A DNA stretch of 64,000 nt from Psychrobium sp. MM17-31 (GCF_022347785.1 NZ_JAKRGA010000001.1:868001-932000), one strand, 5' to 3'; shown: positions 15,638 through 25,419, numbered from the stretch's first letter. The notes: generated from the letters alone by a model not told the origin. Program-made: numbers and translations.

Positions 15638-18019
15638 TTACGCCGCTTTCTTAGCTTTGTCAGCGTCTTTGCTTTCGTCTTTCTTATCAGTCTTAAGCTT
15701 CTGGTTGTATTTCTCCATTAAGCTCTTACCGCGACTGCGCTTGTATAGCTGAAGACGAGACTCGATTGCACGCTGTGGCCAGTAGTTGTTGTTCACATCT
15801 ACATCAGCAGTTTCCCAGTATGGATCTAATTCAATCGAGGCAATTTCTTTGTCAGTTACTAGTAGTTTAGAAACGTGCTCAGTATTTTTACGCCAGATTT
15901 GCGCTGAAGTACGAATTACTTCGTCAGTGCCGTCTGTGTAAACAACTTTTAAGATGATTGGCATAACCAAGCCACCTTTGTTGCTAAAGTCTACTGCGTA
16001 CATTTTCTTGCCGTTCTTCAACAGCTCAAGTTGCCAATCTTCTAGCTTCTTCTGTGTGCTGTTGTATTTGTTGCGATCAGCGTTGGTTACCGTGAACTTA
16101 TCGTTTTCATTGTAGAAATCTAGTAGCTCAGGGCGCTCGTGCGTACGACGCTTCATGTCTTTGTTACGTAGATCTGAAATGTCGATTGGCTGCTTGTTAA
16201 ATTGCTCGCGATCCCATGCTTTTTCAACTTCAGGATCTTGGTTGCCAACGTGCATCTTAGTTACTTTGTCTAAAGAGATATCAACGTGATCAGTGGTGTA
16301 GAACCAACCGCGGAAGAACCAGTCTAGATCAACAGCAGAGGCATCTTCCATGGTGCGGAAGAAATCAGCTGGTGTAGGACGTTTAAACTTCCAACGCTCA
16401 GCGTACTCTTTAAATGCGTAGTCGAATAATTCACGACCCATTACAGTTTCACGCAGAATGTTTAATGCAGTTGCAGGCTTGCCGTAAGCGTTATTACCAA
16501 ACTGTAAGATAGACTCACTGTTGGTCATAATTGGCACCTGATGCTCACTCTTCATGTAATTAACGATGTTACGTGCTGGACCACGACGCGATGGGTAGTT
16601 TTCTTCCCATGCTTGAGCCGCTAGGAATTCAACGAATGAGTTCAAACCTTCATCCATCCAAGTCCATTGACGCTCATCAGAGTTAACAATCATTGGGTAG
16701 TAGTTGTGACCAACTTCGTGAATGATTACACCGATCAAACCGTACTTAGTACGACGAGAATATGTTTTTTCACCAGTCTTCTTGTCAACTTTAGGACGTG
16801 GACCGTTGAAAGTAATCATCGGGTATTCCATACCGCCAACAGGACCGTTTACCGAGATAGAAACTGGGTATGGGTATTGTAAGCTGTACTTGTTGTATTG
16901 CTCGATAGTGTGAATAATCGCTTCAGTAGAGTAGCGCTCCCACAGTGGGTTACCTTCTTTCGGGTAGTATGACATTGCCATAGTGTCTACGCCTTTCTCG
17001 CTGTAACCTTGAGCATCCCAGATGAATTTACGCGAAGAAGCCCATGCAAAGTCACGAACGTTTTCCGCTTTAAAGCGCCACGTTTTAGTCTTGTTAGTGC
17101 CTTCTTTCTCGTTCTCAATCGCTTCTTCCTCAGAAACAATGATCACTGGTTTTTTAGCCGTCTTAGCTTTTTCTAAACGTTTGCGTTGCTCTGATGTTAG
17201 AACTTTACGCGCGTTATCTAGTTCACCAGTTGCCGCAACAATGTGGTCAGCAGGTACAGTGATAGAAACGTCGTAGTCACCAAACTCAAGCGCGAACTCA
17301 CCGTTGCCTAAGAACTGCTTGTTTTGCCAGCCTTTAGCATCATAGTAAGCCGCCATACGCGGGAACCACTGTGCAACTTCGTATAAGTAGTTACCATCTT
17401 CTTTAAAGTATTCGTAACCTGCACGGCCACCGATTACTTTTTGCTCTTTCATGTTGTAATCCCAATCAATGCTGAACTTGAATGAGTCACCAGAGCGAAG
17501 TGGTTTAGGAAGATCGATACGCATCATCGTATCGTTAATAATATATTTTAATTTACGGCCGTTAGTACCGTGCACAACACGCGTAATGTTGTAACCACCA
17601 TCAAACTCTTCAGAGCGAACTAGGTTGCGCATTGAGCTGAAAGAAGTCTTAGGATTTTTGTTGTTTGCCCAACGAGTCGTTTTCGTCGTAGATGAAATCG
17701 AGTTGCGGTTATAGCGGTTTTGGTCTAACTGCAACCAAAGGTACGTTAACGTATCTGGTGAGTTATTGGTGTAGTTAATAGTTTCTGAAGCCGAAAGACG
17801 TTGTTTTTCGTCATCTAGCTTAACTTTAATTACGTAATCCGCTTTCTGTTGCCAGTATTTATGCCCAGGTGCGCCAGAACCAGTGCGATAAACGTTTGGC
17901 GTAGGAAGCAGTTCGTCTAGTTGACGAAACTTGTCTTCAAAAGGTTTGCCTTTAGCCATTAATGGTGCAGTAACCACCACCGATAAGCTAAGCAACAAAC
18001 CGCTAACTAGTTTGTTCAT
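15638..18019 (-). CDS. M1-family zinc metallopeptidase (secreted aminopeptidase)
   Basis: 793 residues, signal peptide ending at about residue 22 (APLMA). A gluzincin aminopeptidase: zinc site HEVGHNYYP with the downstream glutamate in WTWMDEGLNSFVEF, and the substrate-anchoring exopeptidase loop GPVGGMEYP in place of GAMEN. The N-terminal beta domain (about 60-300) precedes the catalytic domain, and the C-terminus is lysine-rich (KTDKKDESKDADKAKKAA). Periplasmic or surface location is inferred. First gene of a two-gene unit with DUF6702. The codon choice is of the highly expressed type. Peptide specificity unknown. Confidence 0.9.
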   Translation of the reverse strand: MNKLVSGLLLSLSVVVTAPLMAKGKPFEDKFRQLDELLPTPNVYRTGSGAPGHKYWQQKADYVIKVKLDDEKQRLSASETINYTNNSPDTLTYLWLQLDQNRYNRNSISSTTKTTRWANNKNPKTSFSSMRNLVRSEEFDGGYNITRVVHGTNGRKLKYIINDTMMRIDLPKPLRSGDSFKFSIDWDYNMKEQKVIGGRAGYEYFKEDGNYLYEVAQWFPRMAAYYDAKGWQNKQFLGNGEFALEFGDYDVSITVPADHIVAATGELDNARKVLTSEQRKRLEKAKTAKKPVIIVSEEEAIENEKEGTNKTKTWRFKAENVRDFAWASSRKFIWDAQGYSEKGVDTMAMSYYPKEGNPLWERYSTEAIIHTIEQYNKYSLQYPYPVSISVNGPVGGMEYPMITFNGPRPKVDKKTGEKTYSRRTKYGLIGVIIHEVGHNYYPMIVNSDERQWTWMDEGLNSFVEFLAAQAWEENYPSRRGPARNIVNYMKSEHQVPIMTNSESILQFGNNAYGKPATALNILRETVMGRELFDYAFKEYAERWKFKRPTPADFFRTMEDASAVDLDWFFRGWFYTTDHVDISLDKVTKMHVGNQDPEVEKAWDREQFNKQPIDISDLRNKDMKRRTHERPELLDFYNENDKFTVTNADRNKYNSTQKKLEDWQLELLKNGKKMYAVDFSNKGGLVMPIILKVVYTDGTDEVIRTSAQIWRKNTEHVSKLLVTDKEIASIELDPYWETADVDVNNNYWPQRAIESRLQLYKRSRGKSLMEKYNQKLKTDKKDESKDADKAKKAA

Positions 18020-18273
18020 CTGTAGATCTCTCTCAAGTTAGGATTATATTGGAGTTTTTTCTTATTATTTAACCCAATTGCAGGTTATTTACTTAAAAAG
18101 CGGCTCTTTATACCATATGCGCAATGGGATTGCTGAAATAAAATGTTTCTAAATATTTGTTACCTTATAACAAAATAGTAAGGAGTAGTTTTTTCTGCAG
18201 AACACAGTAAGCAAGGATTCATTTTACGAAAAATATAGTACAATCAACTAACTATAAAAAATCTTGGTTTATC

Positions 18274-19677
18274 ATGCGCAAATTACCTATACCAAACAAC
18301 ATGTTACGCAACTTTAAAATAGTAGCTCTTGTTTCATTTTTGACTGTTATTTCAGGCTGTGCTCACCAAAACTACATGGAAGAAGGCCAAAAATATGTGC
18401 AAAGCAATCAATATGAAGCCGCGGTAACGCAATTTAATCTCGCACTAAATGAAAAGCCAGACGATGTAAAAACACAGCAACAACTTCAGCAAGCGAAAGA
18501 TCAACTACAACGCTGGGCAACGTCGCTAGAACCAGCGGCTGACATTGCCTATCAAAACAAAAATCTTGGTAAAGCGATGTTGTTGTATGGCAAGAGCGCG
18601 CAAATAACCAAGAACCCGCGAGCGGTTGAGCGTTATAAATCAATCTACCAAACCCTGCGCAGCGACAGTGTCATTAATGCCAAGATCAAACCTAACAAAT
18701 TAGGCTTTAGTGATGTCATGCTAAATAGTATTGATGGCATCAAATACAGTGATAACGCCAAAACCATCTTGGCTTTTTCACAATCGAATCCCGTTTTTGA
18801 GATTCAACAGTCGACCCAAGACGCCGTCACACAATACATTAGTGGCAGCCAGCTTATCGCTAATCCTGAATTAGTTGATATGCAACACGAGTTACAAGAC
18901 ATTCGCAATAGTCGCCGCCACATTGAGCGCGATATGAGTAACCTGCGTCATCGCGCCCAAAATGAGCGCTCGCAAGTACAAAATTTACAAGGTCAATTGC
19001 AACGCGTCGAAATGATGATGACAGCTAGCAATCTTTCTGACAACCAGCGCGCAACATACAAACAGCAAGCAAATAGCCTTCGAAGCCAACTCAACACAGC
19101 TAAGCGAGATGAGCGAGAAGCCAGTCGTGAATTCGACCACGCCAAAAGCGACTACCGCAGCTTAGGCGATAAAATGCAGCACCTAGCAACAGACATTTCA
19201 TTAACCCCTGCAGTAGTTGAAGTGCCAGTTTACTCAGATTATGTGTATCAAGAGTTTAAACAAACTAACAGTTTGGACGGCGTGCTCTACCTTAACATTA
19301 ACAATGTAGTGCGCACTGCTGGGGTTGCCGTCGCTTCAACAGATATTAGCCACCCAGCTCATCCAACCATAGATTTAGCTGCAAACCCAATGCAAGTATT
19401 ATCGCAACAACAACTTGCGCCGCAATATTCACAAGAGCGTTATAAAATTGGATTGCGCTTAATCGATGAACTTATTGCCGAACACAAAGCTGCTTATTTA
19501 TTCCAAGCACAGGATTCGAGCAATTTAGAGATGAAAATGACGCTTTTAGTAAAACACGGTTTAGTAAACCATGACGGAGCAAGCGCAAAAGCAGCTACAA
19601 CGCTAAATCAAATGCTTGTGACAGAATTTGGGCAAGGCGGAATTTTTAACATAAATCAGCTTTTACACCTTTATTAG
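18274..19677 (+). CDS. Lipoprotein with TPR-like repeats and a long coiled coil, unknown function
   Basis: 467 residues. Lipobox VISGC puts the lipidated cysteine at about residue 29; the in-frame ATG at 18301 would give a more typical 20-residue signal and may be the true start. Residues about 35-125 form helical TPR-like repeats (YVQSNQYEAAVTQFNLALNE). Residues about 205-310 are a charged coiled coil rich in R, Q and E (HIERDMSNLRHRAQNERSQV). The C-terminal 150 residues form a mixed domain I do not recognise. It stands alone upstream of the initiator tRNA genes, divergent from the M1 peptidase. Outer-membrane anchoring in the periplasm is inferred. Confidence 0.75.
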   Translation: MRKLPIPNNMLRNFKIVALVSFLTVISGCAHQNYMEEGQKYVQSNQYEAAVTQFNLALNEKPDDVKTQQQLQQAKDQLQRWATSLEPAADIAYQNKNLGKAMLLYGKSAQITKNPRAVERYKSIYQTLRSDSVINAKIKPNKLGFSDVMLNSIDGIKYSDNAKTILAFSQSNPVFEIQQSTQDAVTQYISGSQLIANPELVDMQHELQDIRNSRRHIERDMSNLRHRAQNERSQVQNLQGQLQRVEMMMTASNLSDNQRATYKQQANSLRSQLNTAKRDEREASREFDHAKSDYRSLGDKMQHLATDISLTPAVVEVPVYSDYVYQEFKQTNSLDGVLYLNINNVVRTAGVAVASTDISHPAHPTIDLAANPMQVLSQQQLAPQYSQERYKIGLRLIDELIAEHKAAYLFQAQDSSNLEMKMTLLVKHGLVNHDGASAKAATTLNQMLVTEFGQGGIFNINQLLHLY

Positions 19678-19706
19678 TAAAGAAAGGTTATTTTTATTTC
19701 GATTAG

Positions 19707-19737
19707 TGAGCAAAAATTAGCACTAGCGCTCATTTTT
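19707..19737 (+). terminator. Probable terminator after the coiled-coil lipoprotein gene
   Basis: TGAGC / GCTCA stem with a loop of about 16 nt, followed directly by TTTTT. The stem is short, so confidence is moderate. Confidence 0.5.
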
Positions 19738-19769
19738 GACTCACTTAAAGAATATTTAAAAATTAGTGG

Positions 19770-19797
19770 TTGCAAATAAAATTAATTTCTCTATTAT
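19770..19797 (+). promoter_or_regulatory. Sigma-70 promoter of the initiator tRNA genes
   Basis: -35 TTGCAA (19770-19775), 16-bp spacer, -10 TATTAT (19792-19797), then a GC-rich discriminator (AGCGCCC) typical of stringently controlled stable-RNA promoters. The first tRNA starts about 45 bp downstream. Confidence 0.65.
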
Positions 19798-19842
19798 AGC
19801 GCCCATCTCAACGACACAGGTCAGCGAGATAAAAATTGTGAT

Positions 19843-19919
<77 letters not shown>

Positions 19920-19957
19920 ACACAATTTTTCAAGTCCAATACAAATTGGCAAGTGAT

Positions 19958-20034
<77 letters not shown>

Positions 20035-20062
20035 ATCACTACTCTTTTTAAAGAGAAAGAAT

Positions 20063-20093
20063 AATCGCACTATTTATTAGTAGCGATTTTTTT
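20063..20093 (+). terminator. Terminator after the intact tRNA-fMet genes
   Basis: AATCGCACTA / TAGTAGCGATT imperfect stem with a short TTTAT-type loop and a 7-nt T-run. A second small hairpin CTCTTTTTAAAGAG lies just before it. Nearly the same terminator recurs before each degenerate copy (20228-20259, 20388-20418, 20554-20583). Confidence 0.85.
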
Positions 20094-20103
20094 GTGCCTA
20101 AAT

Positions 20104-20199
20104 TTTGGGATGAAGTAGTCTGGTAGCTCGTCGGGCTCAACTCTCTTAATAGAAAGTCGAAGGTCGTTGTGCTTTTCCTAAATCCGGCTCCCGCATCCA
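20104..20199 (+). pseudogene. Degenerate tRNA-fMet-like copy A
   Basis: 96 nt aligned to the intact gene. The acceptor 5' strand is TTTGGGA instead of TGCGGGA, and the D stem is AAGT instead of GAGC. The anticodon CAT is lost: after GGGCTCA comes an 18-nt replacement (ACTCTC-TTAATA-GAAAGT) able to form its own hairpin. The T loop is replaced by TGCTTTTCCT. The 3' end AAATCCGGCTCCCGCATCCA is intact. It cannot be a normal initiator tRNA. Confidence 0.85.
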
Positions 20200-20269
20200 A
20201 TCACTACTCTTTTTAAAGAGAAAGAATAATCGCACTATTTATTAGTAGCGATTTTTTTTGTGCCTAAAT

Positions 20270-20359
20270 TTTGGGATGAAGTAGTCTGATAGCTCGTTGG
20301 GCTCAACTCTCTTAATAGAAAGTCGAAGGTCGTTGGTTCAAATCCGGCTCCCGCATCCA
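20270..20359 (+). pseudogene. Degenerate tRNA-fMet-like copy B
   Basis: 90 nt. It has the same acceptor and D-stem changes and the same 18-nt anticodon-arm replacement as copy A, but an intact T arm (GTTGGTTCAAATCCGGC) and 3' end with CCA. Two further substitutions occur in the D/anticodon region (CTGATAGC, CGTTGGGC). It may still be a substrate for RNase P/Z or CCA-end enzymes, but cannot decode AUG. Confidence 0.85.
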
Positions 20360-20428
20360 ATCACTACTCTTTTTAAAGAGAATAAATAATCGCACTATTT
20401 ATTAGTAGCGATTTTTTTGTGCCTAAAT

Positions 20429-20525
20429 TTTGGGATGAAGTAGTCTGGTAGCTCACTGGGCTCAACTCTCGCAACAAAAAGTCGAAGGTCGTTGTTGTTT
20501 CTTTTAAATCCGGCTCCCGCATCCA
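20429..20525 (+). pseudogene. Degenerate tRNA-fMet-like copy C
   Basis: 97 nt. The anticodon arm carries ACTCTCGCAACAAAAAGT, a diverged form of the A/B replacement with weaker pairing; GTCGG before it became ACTGG; the T loop is replaced by TTGTTTCTTTT. The 3' end is intact. Confidence 0.85.
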
Positions 20526-20615
20526 ATCACTACTCTTTTTAAAGAGAAAGAATAATCGCACTATTTATTAATAGCGATTTTTTGTGTCTGAAGAAAAGTA
20601 ATCTTGGCAAATGAT

Positions 20616-20757
20616 TGCGGGATGGAGCAGTCTGACTCTTTGTTTCTAAGAAAGTCGTCGGGCTCAACTTTCCCTCTCTAAGCAACAAGGTCAAAGAAAA
20701 AACTCGTAATAGCTTTTCCCTTTTTGTTATTTAAACAAAAACTGACTCATTTACCCA
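20616..20757 (+). pseudogene. Degenerate tRNA-fMet-like copy D, largely destroyed
   Basis: The 5' part TGCGGGATGGAGCAGTCTG is identical to the functional genes, and the 10 bp upstream are shared with copy 2. Then a 22-nt replacement (ending AAGAAAGTC) fills the D loop, GTCGGGCTCAAC follows, and further A/T-rich inserts erase the anticodon and T arms. Only CCCA before a diverged copy of the spacer marks its end. Confidence 0.75.
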
Positions 20758-21139
20758 ATCATTACTCTCTTTAAGAGAAGATAATTCCACTATTTTAAAC
20801 AGCAATTTTAAGTCTCTTTTCAGCAAATCCCTCCATCTGTCATAAATTCGTAAACTTTAATTTACATAGTAAACCAATTAACAAAAGACAGTATTGCAGT
20901 AATTCGCATATCCATTCCATGAAGATCAAAGATAATCAAAGAGTTACTAATCACTAAAGTAAGTTATTGATTCATAAATTAGTTACTCAATACCAGTAAA
21001 TCGTTTAATTTTTAAAATTACCCTTTCGCCAATTCCAATTCACAATCCTCACCACTATAATCAATGGGTATTTTGATATTGCACCTTTGACTTGTTCGGC
21101 AATATCTAGGAACTATTTTGATAATTTTTGGAGTGACAA
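20758..21139. other. Intergenic region, no gene seen
   Basis: It begins with a faded copy of the array spacer (ATCATTACTCTCTTTAAGAG) and then AT-rich sequence without an ORF. It should carry the aminotransferase promoter; no clear operator is visible. Confidence 0.6.
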
Positions 21140-22135
21140 ATGGCAGCGTTTGGTACAGTTTTTATGCCTGAAATGGCGATTTCTAATTTCGATGGTGAAA
21201 AGTGGACCGATAGCCAAATTGTCCCTAGTGACAGCCTAACCTTCCACCCTGGTGCTCATGTACTTCATTACGCCAGTACCTGTTTTGAAGGTTTAAAAGC
21301 ATTCCGTCACGAAGACGGCTCTATTAAGTTATTCCGCATGGATAAAAACGTTGCCCGTTTTGCCCAAAGCAGTGACTTATTATCGCTACCGTCTTTAGAC
21401 GAAGCAGCAACAACGCAAATGATCAAAGACATCGTTGCTAAATTTGCTGATCAAGTACCAGAGCCACCGGGTTCAATGTACATTCGCCCGACACACGTAG
21501 GTACAGAAGCTGCTATTGGTAAAGCGGCAGCGCCTTCGCTAACATCAGTGCAATATGTATTGTTATCGCCAGTTGGCGACTACTTCACAGCAGGTGCAGG
21601 CACATTACGCTTACTACTAGACGAAACAGGCATGCGCTGTGCGCCTCACAACGGTATGATCAAAAGTGGCGGTAACTACGCCAGTGCTCTACGTCCAATC
21701 ATGCAAGCGCGTGAAGAAGTAAAAGCAGACCAAGTACTTTTCTGTCCAAACGGCGATGTTCAAGAGACTGGCGCGGCAAACTTCCTATTAATCGATGGTA
21801 ATGAAATCATCACTAAGGCATTAGATGAGAGTTTCCTACACGGCGTGACTCGCGATTCAATTCTAACGCTTGCCCGCGATCGTGGCATGGATGTTCAAGA
21901 GCGTGAACTAACAGTCACTGAGCTATTAGAGCGTGCAGCTAAACCAGGTTGTGAAGCAGCATTATCAGGTACAGCGGCGGTATTAGCGCCAGTTGGCACC
22001 TTGATTCACAATGGTAAAGAATACAAAGTTGGCGACGGTAACGAAGGCCCAACAACCAAAGCACTTCGCAAAGCCATGAATGACATTCAATGGGGTCTTG
22101 CTGAAGACAAACACAACTGGTTAGTTAGTCTATAA
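21140..22135 (+). CDS. ilvE: Branched-chain amino-acid aminotransferase (class IV PLP enzyme)
   Basis: 331 residues. Transfers the amino group between glutamate and the branched-chain 2-oxo acids, the last step of Ile/Leu/Val synthesis or the first of their breakdown. Fold-type IV features: LHYASTCFEGLKAF at about 48, R-rich YIRPTHVGTE, the PLP-lysine region NGMIKSGGNYASAL at about 174, and the cofactor glutamate in VQETGAANFLLI. This is closer to the BCAT2/eukaryote-like subgroup (about 330-365 residues) than to E. coli IlvE (309). GGAG 6 nt before the ATG. Monocistronic, with a hairpin after the stop. Symbol assigned by function only. Confidence 0.88.
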   Translation: MAAFGTVFMPEMAISNFDGEKWTDSQIVPSDSLTFHPGAHVLHYASTCFEGLKAFRHEDGSIKLFRMDKNVARFAQSSDLLSLPSLDEAATTQMIKDIVAKFADQVPEPPGSMYIRPTHVGTEAAIGKAAAPSLTSVQYVLLSPVGDYFTAGAGTLRLLLDETGMRCAPHNGMIKSGGNYASALRPIMQAREEVKADQVLFCPNGDVQETGAANFLLIDGNEIITKALDESFLHGVTRDSILTLARDRGMDVQERELTVTELLERAAKPGCEAALSGTAAVLAPVGTLIHNGKEYKVGDGNEGPTTKALRKAMNDIQWGLAEDKHNWLVSL

Positions 22136-22147
22136 AACTAATCATTT

Positions 22148-22174
22148 GGGGCGCTATCCTTTTATTAGCGCCCC
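22148..22174 (+). terminator. Hairpin after the aminotransferase gene
   Basis: GGGGCGCTA / TAGCGCCCC perfect 9-bp stem with a 9-nt loop; the following tract is T-rich but interrupted. Confidence 0.75.
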
Positions 22175-22203
22175 ACTATTTTCCTCTCTTCTTTTTCTAT
22201 TCT

Positions 22204-23070
22204 CTAAACCACATTTTCCGATAAATAATCAATCAGATACTTTATCTTTGGCGACAGCTGTCGATTGTGAGGATATACTGCCCACACACTTTCATTGGGA
22301 ATTTTCACATTCTCTAACACCGGCACTAGCTCACCAGTGTCTATATAGTTGCTGAGGTAATATTCCGGTAGCTGCACAATGCCAATTCCCTTTAGTGCTG
22401 CATCAACCAATGCTTGGCCGCTATTAAATCTCAATTGTCCATTTACCTTTAAATTAACGATTTTCTCTTTGTGATAAAACCGCCAATAATCAGCAGAACC
22501 TAGCAAACAATTGTGTCGCTTTAGTTCGTCCATGGTATGAGGTGTGCCATGACGCGCTAAATAATCAGGTGAGGCACAAACAAAACTTTGCCGTGTAGCC
22601 AATTGCTTGGCCATTAAGGTGGAGTCTTCCAATTTTCCAATGCGAATGGCGAGATCGTAATAACCGTCATTCATATCCACTCGTTGATTCGATAAATCGG
22701 CACGAATACTGATTTCGGGATACAGCAGAGAAAAATCATTAATAAGTGGCAAAATGACTTTCTCACCGAACGTCACAGGTGCTGTTAAATTAATATGCCC
22801 TTGTGGCTTTGTTTGCAGCGATGTTAGCTCCATTTGTGCTTGGTGCAAGGCATCTAATATTTGTCGACACTGCTGATAAAAACTAGCGCCTTCTTGAGTT
22901 AAGGACACTTTACGGGTTGTGCGATAAAACAGCTTAACCTGTAAGCGTTTTTCTAGCGCCGATACTTGGCGGCTCACCTGTGCTGTTGAAATGGCAATGC
23001 GTTGCGCCGCTTTAGTAAAGCTCTCGGTTTCCGCAACTGCGACAAACTCGGTAATACCTTCCCACTCCAT
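22204..23070 (-). CDS. LysR-family transcriptional regulator
   Basis: 288 residues. The N-terminal winged helix-turn-helix (FVAVAETESFTKAAQRIAIS, then TAQVSRQVSALEKRL) and linker helix are followed by the periplasmic-binding-like effector domain. Divergent from the glutathione-dependent formaldehyde dehydrogenase gene, an arrangement in which such regulators usually control the neighbour; regulation by formaldehyde adducts is inference. The 127-bp shared intergenic region contains a 7-bp inverted repeat (TAGCGCC/GGCGCTA) near the dehydrogenase start. Confidence 0.9.
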   Translation of the reverse strand: MEWEGITEFVAVAETESFTKAAQRIAISTAQVSRQVSALEKRLQVKLFYRTTRKVSLTQEGASFYQQCRQILDALHQAQMELTSLQTKPQGHINLTAPVTFGEKVILPLINDFSLLYPEISIRADLSNQRVDMNDGYYDLAIRIGKLEDSTLMAKQLATRQSFVCASPDYLARHGTPHTMDELKRHNCLLGSADYWRFYHKEKIVNLKVNGQLRFNSGQALVDAALKGIGIVQLPEYYLSNYIDTGELVPVLENVKIPNESVWAVYPHNRQLSPKIKYLIDYLSENVV

Positions 23071-23151
23071 TATTACACCTCAGTAAAAGTATTTTTCATT
23101 TCACGATATTATCATCACACAGGAAATATATATAATGAATCTATTACTAGA

Positions 23152-24328
<1,177 letters not shown>

Positions 24329-24406
24329 ATACACTTAGCTTATCTATAGGCGCTCTAGCATCAGTTAGGGCGCTCTCCCTACCCTCAAAAATTTCTGTGA
24401 AACATT

Positions 24407-25243
24407 ATGACTATAGTAAACCTCGCTGTTAACAAGGTGTCTGATGGCTGGCACAAACAATATAGCCATCGTTCAACAACACTCAACTGCGATATGCGGT
24501 TTACCGTTTTCTTACCGCCGCAGGCAACTAATGATAATAAAGTACCTGTGTTGTATTGGCTGTCGGGTTTAACCTGCACCGACGAGAACTTTATGCAAAA
24601 AGCCGGAGCTTTTCGAAAAGCCGCTGAATTAGGTATCGCTATCGTCGCACCAGACACTAGCCCACGCGGTGAAGATGTTGCGAATGATGATGCTTACGAT
24701 CTAGGTCAAGGCGCTGGCTTTTATGTCAATGCCACCCAATCGCCGTGGGATTCAAATTATAAAATGTATGACTACATCGTCGACGAATTGCCAAAGCTCA
24801 TCGAAGCAACGTTTCCTGTTAGTGACGTTCGCGCTATTTCTGGGCACTCAATGGGTGGCCATGGCGCTTTGACTATTGGTTTAAAGAACTCGCAACGCTA
24901 TCGCAGTATTTCGGCGTTTAGTCCAATTACGAATCCAACTAATTGTCCGTGGGGACAAAAAGCCTTTACTGCCTATCTAGGTGATAACAAAAGCGCGTGG
25001 CAAGAACACGACAGCTGTTATTTACTTGCTCAGGTAACGACACAATTGCCTATCAGAGTCGATCAAGGGCTGGCAGATGAGTTCTTAGAGCAGCAACTAT
25101 TGCCAAAAAATTTAGAGCAGGTCGCAAAAAATGCCAATTACCCATTACAAATTAACTATCACGATGGCTTTGATCACAGCTACTACTTCATTAGCAGCTT
25201 TATCGAACAACACCTCGAATTCCACAATCGCTACCTGCGATAG
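24407..25243 (+). CDS. frmB: S-formylglutathione hydrolase
   Basis: 278 residues. Cytoplasmic alpha/beta-hydrolase (esterase D family) converting S-formylglutathione to formate and glutathione, completing the pathway begun by the upstream dehydrogenase. Visible: LYWLSGLTCTDENFMQKAG, the nucleophile elbow SGHSMGGHGAL (Ser at about residue 147), an acid residue in DQGLADEFL, and the catalytic histidine in GFDHSYYFISSFI. Length matches the family (277-280). The gap to the upstream gene holds no clear terminator, so co-transcription is likely; the hairpin at 25301 ends the unit. Confidence 0.95.
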   Translation: MTIVNLAVNKVSDGWHKQYSHRSTTLNCDMRFTVFLPPQATNDNKVPVLYWLSGLTCTDENFMQKAGAFRKAAELGIAIVAPDTSPRGEDVANDDAYDLGQGAGFYVNATQSPWDSNYKMYDYIVDELPKLIEATFPVSDVRAISGHSMGGHGALTIGLKNSQRYRSISAFSPITNPTNCPWGQKAFTAYLGDNKSAWQEHDSCYLLAQVTTQLPIRVDQGLADEFLEQQLLPKNLEQVAKNANYPLQINYHDGFDHSYYFISSFIEQHLEFHNRYLR

Positions 25244-25284
25244 TTCCAGATTTTTCTGCAAAAAATAGTAAAGCGAATCAACAA

Positions 25285-25298
25285 TTGATTCAGGTCAA
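25285..25298. promoter_or_regulatory. Possible second FNR-type site upstream of ompW
   Basis: TTGATTCAGGTCAA matches TTGAT-N4-ATCAA at 9 of 10 defined positions. It lies 42 bp upstream of the perfect site, on the far side of the frmB terminator stem. Confidence 0.4.
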
Positions 25299-25300
25299 AG

Positions 25301-25326
25301 AATGCCGCGCCACTGCGGCATTTTTA
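25301..25326 (+). terminator. Terminator of the frmA-frmB unit
   Basis: AATGCCGC / GCGGCATT stem, 6-nt loop, then a T-run. Confidence 0.9.
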
Positions 25327-25367
25327 TTGATTTGAATCAAATGTTTAATTCTCATCAAGCGCATAAT
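25327..25367 (+). promoter_or_regulatory. FNR-dependent class II type promoter of ompW
   Basis: A perfect FNR box TTGATTTGAATCAA (25327-25340) is followed by a -10-like CATAAT at 25362-25367. A start site about 7 nt after that hexamer would put the FNR box centre near -41.5, the class II position. OmpW is an FNR-responsive gene in enterobacteria, so sequence and known biology agree. Confidence 0.75.
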
Positions 25368-25419
25368 TCTAGCCATCAGATAACACAGCAAAGATTACAA
25401 AGTCTTTTGGAGATAACTC

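Larger units (their letters stand above)
20035..20757 (+). repeat. Tandem array of terminator plus tRNA-fMet-like units
   Basis: Four head-to-tail units follow the intact tRNA genes: 20035-20199 (165 bp), 20200-20359 (160 bp), 20360-20525 (166 bp) and 20526-20757 (about 230 bp, most diverged). Each has a near-identical half (ATCACTACTCTTTTTAAAGA, the AATCGC terminator, then GTGCCTAAATTTT in the first three) and a degenerate tRNA half ending CCGGCTCCCGCATCCA in the first three. Spacers are better conserved than the tRNA loops, which carry length-changing replacements. Confidence 0.9.

Noticed and set aside
20035-20757. CRISPR array or integron-type repeat
   Set aside because: Repeat units are 160-230 bp, head-to-tail and recognisably terminator plus tRNA-like; no cas genes, integrase or short direct repeats with unique spacers.
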